Source: Dehalococcoidia bacterium (GTDB taxonomy: Bacteria > Chloroflexota > Dehalococcoidia > Lucifugimonadales > JAGWBF01). From it: DNA of 10,186 nucleotides. The stretch is from the NCBI GenBank assembly GCA_021296025.1, contig JAGWBF010000078.1, positions 1 to 10,186 on the forward strand, given 5' to 3'. Position numbers and translations under genes: made by a program. Under the pieces are notes generated by a model, which was given only the letters and a program-made list of their open reading frames with translations, was not told where the DNA came from and did not search any database. This document shows, one piece after another, positions 6,136 to 10,186 of this stretch (its first letter is position 1; each line of letters begins with the position of its first letter).

Positions 6136-7249
6136 TTAGTCAGAAGATTCGCCATTGAAATCTCCTTGCGGATCGTAATCCCCAATGGAGATTTCATTCT
6201 CTTGATATCTTTCGAGTATTCGATTTAGATTTCCCTTGAGGGCGAAAATATTCGTTCGACGATCAATGAAGATTGGTCCCATGCCGGCTAACAGCATACT
6301 TTCAAGTTGTGAAAGGGGATCCCGCCTCCGGCGATGAGCAATCCTACTCAATTGATCACCATCGTAGCCTTCTATACAGGCATCGACTTGGTCAATCGTT
6401 GTGAACCGCAGTCTACGGACTAATAGAGCCATGCGCTCGTACAAAATATCGTCGGCATACGCATCCGGCCCGATCCTCCTGTCAAGATATGATCGCAATG
6501 CGTCAGCGGTTATCTCAACCTGTTTGAATTCCCCTTCTTCGACCAAAGTTCTTGCCTGTTTCTTTATTTGCTCATCTTCATACTGTATTTCTTGGAACTC
6601 CCGGTCCGCGATCTCCAACAAACCAGCGAGGGCCATAAACCGCCTCCTGATGGTTTTTGGCGTTGTGTCGGAGGATTTGTACTGGATATCATGCTCGATT
6701 TCCGCCCAAGCGTGCTGCAGTATTGTGCGAACCTGAACTTCTGCAATCAGGTCGCGATGTGATTGGTATTCTGGGAGCGTAGTCCTTGTGCTCTTTAGCT
6801 TGACTAGATAGTGCTCGCTCTGATAGCCAAATCGTTCTTCTTCAACACGTGCCTGGCTAAGATCTGTATGATCAATGACCTCGAACTCTTCGCGGATGCA
6901 GGCACCAACCATCGTTACAGTGCGGGGCAAGAAAGTAATGATCCGCACCCCAGCTAGGTCTGTGATGTCTTCCAATGGCTTAGGGTATTTGGGAGTTCCC
7001 GGAACATCTTCGGATGGAGTCGACGCCTTTGTGCCGAAACTTTCAGGGTCTTTCGCGCGAGGTTCCACTGAGTTTACGGCGATATCACTTGTCCTTAATG
7101 CCTGCACCAGGATTTCTTTCACGTCGGACACGGCGGTATTCCTCAACCGCAATGTTCCGGTGCTCTTCAAAGTTGAACGGCTCTTCTTGTTCGCCCTCGT
7201 GATCCACTGCGTCAACCTGTTTGTCCAGAAAACTCTCGTCATTACTCAT
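6136..7249 (-). CDS. RelA/SpoT-domain (p)ppGpp synthetase-like protein with N-terminal frameshift
   Basis: A long single-domain alarmone synthetase with no HD hydrolase, TGS or ACT domain. Numbering the open frame from its ATG at 7242, the synthetase motifs are intact: R62, K64, S68 and K72 (PRAKDPESFGTKA), ITDLAGVR with D95, GYQSEHY at 139-145, and AEVQVRTILQHAWAEIEHD with E168, Q170, R172, W179 and H184. Residues 230-350 form a mainly helical C-terminal domain that I cannot name. The first 37 residues of this frame are unlike the family. The natural N-terminus, MSNDESFLDKQV...EEHRNIAVEEYRRV, starts at the ATG at 7249, which follows AAGGTG by 7 bases, and stops at 7085. The frames must join near 7125-7131. 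Either a deletion has damaged the gene or the sequence has an error. Base composition is low in GC compared with neighbours. Confidence 0.8.
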
Positions 7250-7250
7250 T

Positions 7251-7346
7251 TCATCTCACCTTGTTCCAACAAGCGGCAGCGCGGTCTCGATGGTAAGCGC
7301 ATTTCTTGTACGCGATTGGCTTGCCGTTCGAAATCATGTCTTGCAT
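7251..7346 (-). CDS. possible 31-residue leader ORF coupled to the alarmone synthetase gene
   Basis: A short frame encodes MQDMISNGKPIAYKKCAYHR followed by DRAAACWNKVR. Its TGA (7253-7251) ends one base before the ATG at 7249, so the ribosome binding site of the next gene lies within its last codons. This layout fits translational coupling. The peptide is basic, with Cys16, His19 and Cys26 in a pattern that might bind a metal. Against it: no ribosome binding site of its own, and no family that I recognise. It may be chance or a gene remnant. Confidence 0.25.
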   Translation of the reverse strand: MQDMISNGKPIAYKKCAYHRDRAAACWNKVR

Positions 7347-7355
7347 TAGGCACTC

Positions 7356-7404
7356 AGCGCAGTATCATTATGCGCTCATGGATTGAACCATCTTGGGGGT
7401 TCAA
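7356..7404. repeat. two small inverted repeats beside the tRNA gene
   Basis: AGCGCA / TGCGCT arms (7356-7361 and 7371-7376) and TTGAACC / GGTTCAA arms (7383-7389 and 7398-7404) lie just past the tRNA 3' end on the minus strand. The second could help end tRNA transcription, though it has no T tract. Confidence 0.3.
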
Positions 7405-7415
7405 ACTACAAATCA

Positions 7416-7490
7416 TGGTGGGCCCGCCAGGAATCGAACCTGGGACCCGCCGGTTATGAGCCGGCTGCTCTGCCGCTGAGCTACGGGCCC
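7416..7490 (-). tRNA. tRNA-Met (CAT anticodon), elongator type
   Basis: On the minus strand all arms fold. The acceptor is GGGCCCG with CGGGCCC. The D stem is GCTC/GAGC, with loop AGCGGCA. The anticodon stem is GCCGG/CCGGC around loop CTCATAA, so the anticodon is CAT. The variable region is GGGTC, and the T arm is CCAGG-TTCGATT-CCTGG. Discriminator A and an encoded CCA end at 7416. A paired G1-C72 and no GGG/CCC run in the anticodon stem exclude an initiator. A CAT anticodon could also be tRNA-Ile2 (lysidine-modified); the GGGTC variable loop favours elongator Met. Confidence 0.93.
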
Positions 7491-7697
7491 GTGATGAGGA
7501 ATGGCCTTGAAGTGGGGGGAGGGGGCAGGCTCAGGTTACTTCAGGCCCCTATAGCTGTCAAGGAAGGGGAAACGCCTGGGGCATCTGCTGCAAAGTCCTC
7601 AGCCTAGGGTCTGGAGAAGGCTTTGCAACACACCCGGTAAGGTGCCAGGGCGCAACGTAATTTATGGCTTGGCGGAGCTGAGTCAGGGTGTTCCTGG

Positions 7698-7717
7698 ATT
7701 GCGGCCTACGCCGCAAT
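7698..7717. repeat. REP-like palindrome
   Basis: ATTGCGGC / CTAC / GCCGCAAT is a perfect 8-bp stem with a 4-base loop. The flanks TTCCTGG and GACGACC give it the look of the short intergenic palindromes scattered in many bacterial genomes. It could also act as a 3' stabiliser or terminator for the CoA-transferase message on the minus strand. Confidence 0.5.
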
Positions 7718-7722
7718 GACGA

Positions 7723-7822
7723 CCTTACTGGTAGGACTTCGGAGAGGGGAATTAAAGTCCTGCAAGGGTCTGCCTTACTGGTAGGACTTCGGAGAAGGAA
7801 ATTGAGGTCCTGCAACGGCCTG
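7723..7822. repeat. 50-bp tandem direct repeat, two copies
   Basis: Unit 1 (7723-7772) and unit 2 (7773-7822) lie head to tail and agree at 44 of 50 positions by my count; both open with CCTTACTGGTAGGACTTCGG. Each unit contains a hairpin: AGGACTT with AAGTCCT (7733-7739 and 7755-7761) in unit 1, and AGGACTT with AGGTCCT (7783-7789 and 7805-7811) in unit 2. There the change is tolerated as a G-U pair in RNA. No spacers or cas genes are present, so it is not a CRISPR array. Confidence 0.75.
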
Positions 7823-7874
7823 CTTAAGGGGGAGGGGGTTGTAAGGAGGATCCGGTGGGACGGCCCGGCGGGGG

Positions 7875-9251
7875 TCAGGGGATGCCGAGCTTGGCTTTGT
7901 AGTCGTCGTCCCGGCCCACCAGGCGCCCCAGCTTTATCTGCTCCTCGAAGGACCCCGGCAGGTTGGGCTCTCCCCGCGTTGGCGCGGAGGCGACTGTGCC
8001 CTCCTCCACCAGGAACTCGTACTCCTGGGGCGGCGCTCCCAGGAGCTGGGTGATGATGTCCTGGTTGTCCTGACCAAAGGCAGGGGCCGGCCCCTGGATT
8101 CCGACATCGCTCCCGGAGAAACGGTAGGGGCGCCCTATGAAGGGCCGGGTGCCGATGCCCCGCTCCTCGGGGAAGTCCACCATCTCCAGGAAACCCCGGG
8201 CCTTGAGGTGGGGGTCCAGATGGGTGTCCCGGTTGATGAACACCGGGCTTGCCGCTATGCCCGCACCTTGGAGCATCTCCATCAGTGCGTACCTGTCGTG
8301 GCCGCTGGTCCACTGGGTGATTATCCCGTCCAGCTCGTCGTGGTGGGCTTGGCGTCCTGAAAGCCCGGCGAAGCGCTCGTCGGCCAGCAGGTCCGGTCGG
8401 TCCATCAGCTTGGCCAGGGCCGCCCACTGACCGTCGGAACCCACCGACAGCACGACCCACTGGTCCTGGCCGCGGGCGGGGTAGCAGCCCTGGGGGGCGC
8501 GATGGGGATGGCGGTTGCCGATGCGCTCCCCCACCCTGCCGTTCACCATGTAGTCCATGATGTACTCGGAGATGAACATGGCCCCCGACTGGTACATAGC
8601 CAGGTCGATCCACTGGCCCTTGCCTGTGCGGTTGCGGTACCGGAGGGCCGCCGACACGGCGAAGACGGCGGACCAGGTGGACAGGAAGTCCACGTAGGAC
8701 GCCCCGACCTTGGACGGCGGGCCGCCCACGTACCCGGACACCCAGCAGTGCCCGTGGGTGCCCTCCTGGGTGGTCGCCTGGGCCGGGTATTCGGAGTAGG
8801 GGCCTTCTCCGTGGCCGTACCCTGTGTTGGAGACCATGACCAGGTCGGGCTTGATGTTACGAAGGCTGGCGTAGTCCAGCCCCCAATTCTTCATGACCCT
8901 GGGGGTGTAGTTCTCCATCACCACGTCGGAGATGGCGACCAGCTCCTGGAATATCTTCCTGGCCTCGGGCTTGGTCAGGTCCAAGGTCAGGGATCGCTTT
9001 CCCCGGTGCAGCAGGTTGTAGGTGGAAGCCCGGTTCCACCAGTCCCCGCCCGGATCGCCGTCGGGGAAGCAGCCGGCAAAGCCCCCGGTGCGGGAGACAT
9101 CGGGGCGGCCCGGTCCCTCAACCTTGATCACGTCCGCCCCCAGGTCGGCCAGCAGACCGCCGGCGTAGGGGAGGGCGAAAACGTAGGTAGAGTCCAGCAC
9201 CCTTATGCCTTCCAGGGGCTTGGATCTGCGAATGTCTTGTTTTGAAGCCAA
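7875..9251 (-). CDS. CaiB/BaiF family (type III) CoA-transferase
   Basis: A 458-residue type III CoA-transferase, moving CoA between carboxylic acids through acyl-aspartyl intermediates. The opening KPLEGIRVLD (11-20) and LLADLGADVIKVEGPGRPD (33-51) are the family's first Rossmann elements. RGKRSLTLDL (83-92) and DVVMENYTPRVMKNWGLDY (109-127) follow. D188 in SYVDFLS is the expected catalytic aspartate, and GKGQWIDLAMYQS comes after it. The C-terminal part has GQDNQDIITQLLGAP and then about 50 extra residues, making it longer than the usual 400 or so. The start is TTG at 9251: no in-frame ATG or GTG lies between the upstream stop and the conserved opening, and the ribosome binding site is weak (AAGAAAG). 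It begins 20 bp after the other CoA-transferase gene, so they are probably cotranscribed. The acid substrate cannot be read from the sequence. Confidence 0.92.
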   Translation of the reverse strand: MASKQDIRRSKPLEGIRVLDSTYVFALPYAGGLLADLGADVIKVEGPGRPDVSRTGGFAGCFPDGDPGGDWWNRASTYNLLHRGKRSLTLDLTKPEARKIFQELVAISDVVMENYTPRVMKNWGLDYASLRNIKPDLVMVSNTGYGHGEGPYSEYPAQATTQEGTHGHCWVSGYVGGPPSKVGASYVDFLSTWSAVFAVSAALRYRNRTGKGQWIDLAMYQSGAMFISEYIMDYMVNGRVGERIGNRHPHRAPQGCYPARGQDQWVVLSVGSDGQWAALAKLMDRPDLLADERFAGLSGRQAHHDELDGIITQWTSGHDRYALMEMLQGAGIAASPVFINRDTHLDPHLKARGFLEMVDFPEERGIGTRPFIGRPYRFSGSDVGIQGPAPAFGQDNQDIITQLLGAPPQEYEFLVEEGTVASAPTRGEPNLPGSFEEQIKLGRLVGRDDDYKAKLGIP

Positions 9252-9271
9252 CGTAACTTTCTTGAGATGGC

Positions 9272-10186
9272 CTAGATGGTGCCCGCCTCACGCCACCGGG
9301 CCAGCTCCTCCTGGGATGTCCCCATCTCGGTGCAGTACACATCGGTGTTGTGCTGTCCCAGGGTGGGGGCGCAGTGGCGCAGGCTGTAGGGCGTAAGGCT
9401 GAGGTTGAAGAGCACCGCGGGGACCTTCAGGGGGCCCATGACAGGGTGCTCGATGTCCCTGTAGAAGTTCCTGGATTCCAGCTGGGGGCAGCGGGCCAGC
9501 TCCTCGGGGGTCTGCACCAGGCCGAAGAGCATGCGCATCCTGGACGCCTTGGCGAACAGGTCCCACTTGCCCTTGTCCTTGATGGCATCCACCAGCAGGG
9601 TGTCCAGCTCCTCCCCGTTCTCGTTTCGCAAGGTCTGGTTGCTGAACCGGTGCTCCTTGAGCACTGGCTGTTCGTAGAAGTCGGCGATGTCGTCCCAGGT
9701 CGCGCCTCCGCCGGCTTGGTTGAGCACCCAGCCGTCGGCGCAGGGCATGGGCTGGCCGAACTGGGTTCCCAGGGGCTTGCGTCGGGGCTGGATGCCCCCT
9801 GTAAAGCTGTACATGGACTGGTTGCCGATCATGGTGGAGCTGACGCACTCGACGGTGGACACATCCACGTGCTGACCGACGCCCAGGTTGGTCTGCACCA
9901 GCAGGGCGACGGCGGTAGCTCCGGCGGCGTTGAGGCCTGCCTCGTACTGGGCCTGGAACCCACCGTGCTTCAGGGGCTCCCGGTCGGAGGTGCCGCTGAT
10001 GCTCATGATGGCCCCCATGGCGTAGTCCACGATCTCCTCGCCCTCGTACTGGCTGTAGGGGCCGTACTGCCCGAAGTGGGTGATGGAGGTCATGACAAGG
10101 CCAGGGTTGATGGACTCCAGGTCTTCGTACCCAAGGCCGAGACTGGACAGGTAGCCGGGCTTGTAGCTCTCGACGACCACGTCGGC
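9272..10186 (-). CDS. CaiB/BaiF family CoA-transferase, N-terminus beyond the window
   Basis: The visible 304 residues begin at ADVVVESYKPG, a segment found about 100 residues into the family, so the 5' part lies outside the right edge. The GTG at 10180 is internal and not a true start. GLGYEDLESINPGLVMTSIT and FGQYGPYSQYEG are family hallmarks, as is GVGQHVDVSTVE. The C-terminus has PTLGQHNTDVYCTEMGTSQEE, the usual closing motif. At the place of the catalytic Asp, alignment to the neighbouring paralogue through the following helix puts Gln (codon 9949-9947, in GGFQAQYEAGLNAA). It may belong to an Asp-less branch, or be the partner subunit of the next gene, whose start lies 20 bp after its TAG. 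Confidence 0.9.
   Translation of the reverse strand, partial: ADVVVESYKPGYLSSLGLGYEDLESINPGLVMTSITHFGQYGPYSQYEGEEIVDYAMGAIMSISGTSDREPLKHGGFQAQYEAGLNAAGATAVALLVQTNLGVGQHVDVSTVECVSSTMIGNQSMYSFTGGIQPRRKPLGTQFGQPMPCADGWVLNQAGGGATWDDIADFYEQPVLKEHRFSNQTLRNENGEELDTLLVDAIKDKGKWDLFAKASRMRMLFGLVQTPEELARCPQLESRNFYRDIEHPVMGPLKVPAVLFNLSLTPYSLRHCAPTLGQHNTDVYCTEMGTSQEELARWREAGTI

Larger units (their letters stand above)
7491..7874. other. non-coding spacer rich in repeats and stem-loops
   Basis: This 384-bp stretch separates the tRNA from the CoA-transferase unit and holds no convincing gene. Besides the palindrome and tandem repeat listed separately, it has two further stem-loops. GGCCTTGAAGT (7503-7513) pairs with ACTTCAGGCC (7538-7547) through a 10-bp stem with one bulged base around a G-rich loop. 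TGCAAAG (7589-7595) pairs with CTTTGCA (7621-7627). G-rich runs also occur at 7828-7838. The minus-strand CoA-transferase message ends into this spacer. Confidence 0.6.

Noticed and set aside
7383..7404. Second tRNA fragment or attachment-site copy (GGTTCAATCC on the minus strand)
   Set aside because: Only a T-arm-like 10-mer is shared and it is explained by the local TTGAACC/GGTTCAA dyad; the neighbouring acceptor sequence is not duplicated.
7723..7822. CRISPR array
   Set aside because: The two 50-bp copies touch each other without spacers, there are only two of them, and no cas genes are present.
7558..8613. 351-codon minus-strand frame
   Set aside because: It lies in another frame of the real CoA-transferase, is extremely Pro/Arg/Gly-rich, and runs on through the repeats of the spacer.
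8502..9245. Long plus-strand open frame (247 codons)
   Set aside because: It is antisense to the CoA-transferase, whose protein matches its family along the whole length. The plus-strand product is Gly/Val/His-rich with no recognisable domain, as expected of a GC-rich shadow frame.

Overview
The window looks like a mostly GC-rich bacterial chromosome segment. The gene families (F420-type DUF385 oxidoreductase, DUF4389 membrane protein, DUF1801, Eis-like acetyltransferase remnant, paired CaiB/BaiF CoA-transferases) and the style of the small multi-spanning membrane proteins suggest an uncultured Chloroflexota (Dehalococcoidia/SAR202-like) genome. This is inference from gene content; the window has no rRNA or marker protein to prove it.

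Layout. 1-2100: a small unknown gene (+), a DUF1801 protein and a one-domain cupin on the minus strand, then a divergent DUF385 nitroreductase-like gene. 2100-3740: a spacer rich in perfect hairpins, a DUF4389 membrane protein with an internal duplication, and a six-helix membrane protein (both +). 3790-4830: a minus-strand two-gene operon in which a membrane protein overlaps a winged-helix regulator by ATGA, behind a good sigma70-type promoter that carries overlapping dyads and is probably autoregulated. 4890-5618: an endonuclease/exonuclease/phosphatase-fold enzyme (-). 5730-6101: a clear Eis-like GNAT acetyltransferase pseudogene (-) with a frameshift and two stops. 6136-7249: a RelA/SpoT-type alarmone synthetase (-), visibly AT-rich, whose real N-terminus lies in another frame, with a possible coupled 31-codon ORF upstream. 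7416-7490: tRNA with CAT anticodon (-). 7491-7874: a non-coding spacer with a 50-bp tandem repeat and several stem-loops. 7875-10186: two tandem type III CoA-transferases (-), the upstream one cut by the window edge.

How they fit together. The two CoA-transferases are spaced 20 bp apart and probably form one transcription unit. One keeps the catalytic Asp and the other has Gln at the aligned position, so they may be a heteromeric or functionally split pair. The regulator/membrane-protein pair is a self-contained module. The AT-rich alarmone-synthetase segment next to a tRNA gene, beside decaying genes, looks like an old acquisition site that is eroding. No CRISPR array, insertion sequence or complete phage system was seen.
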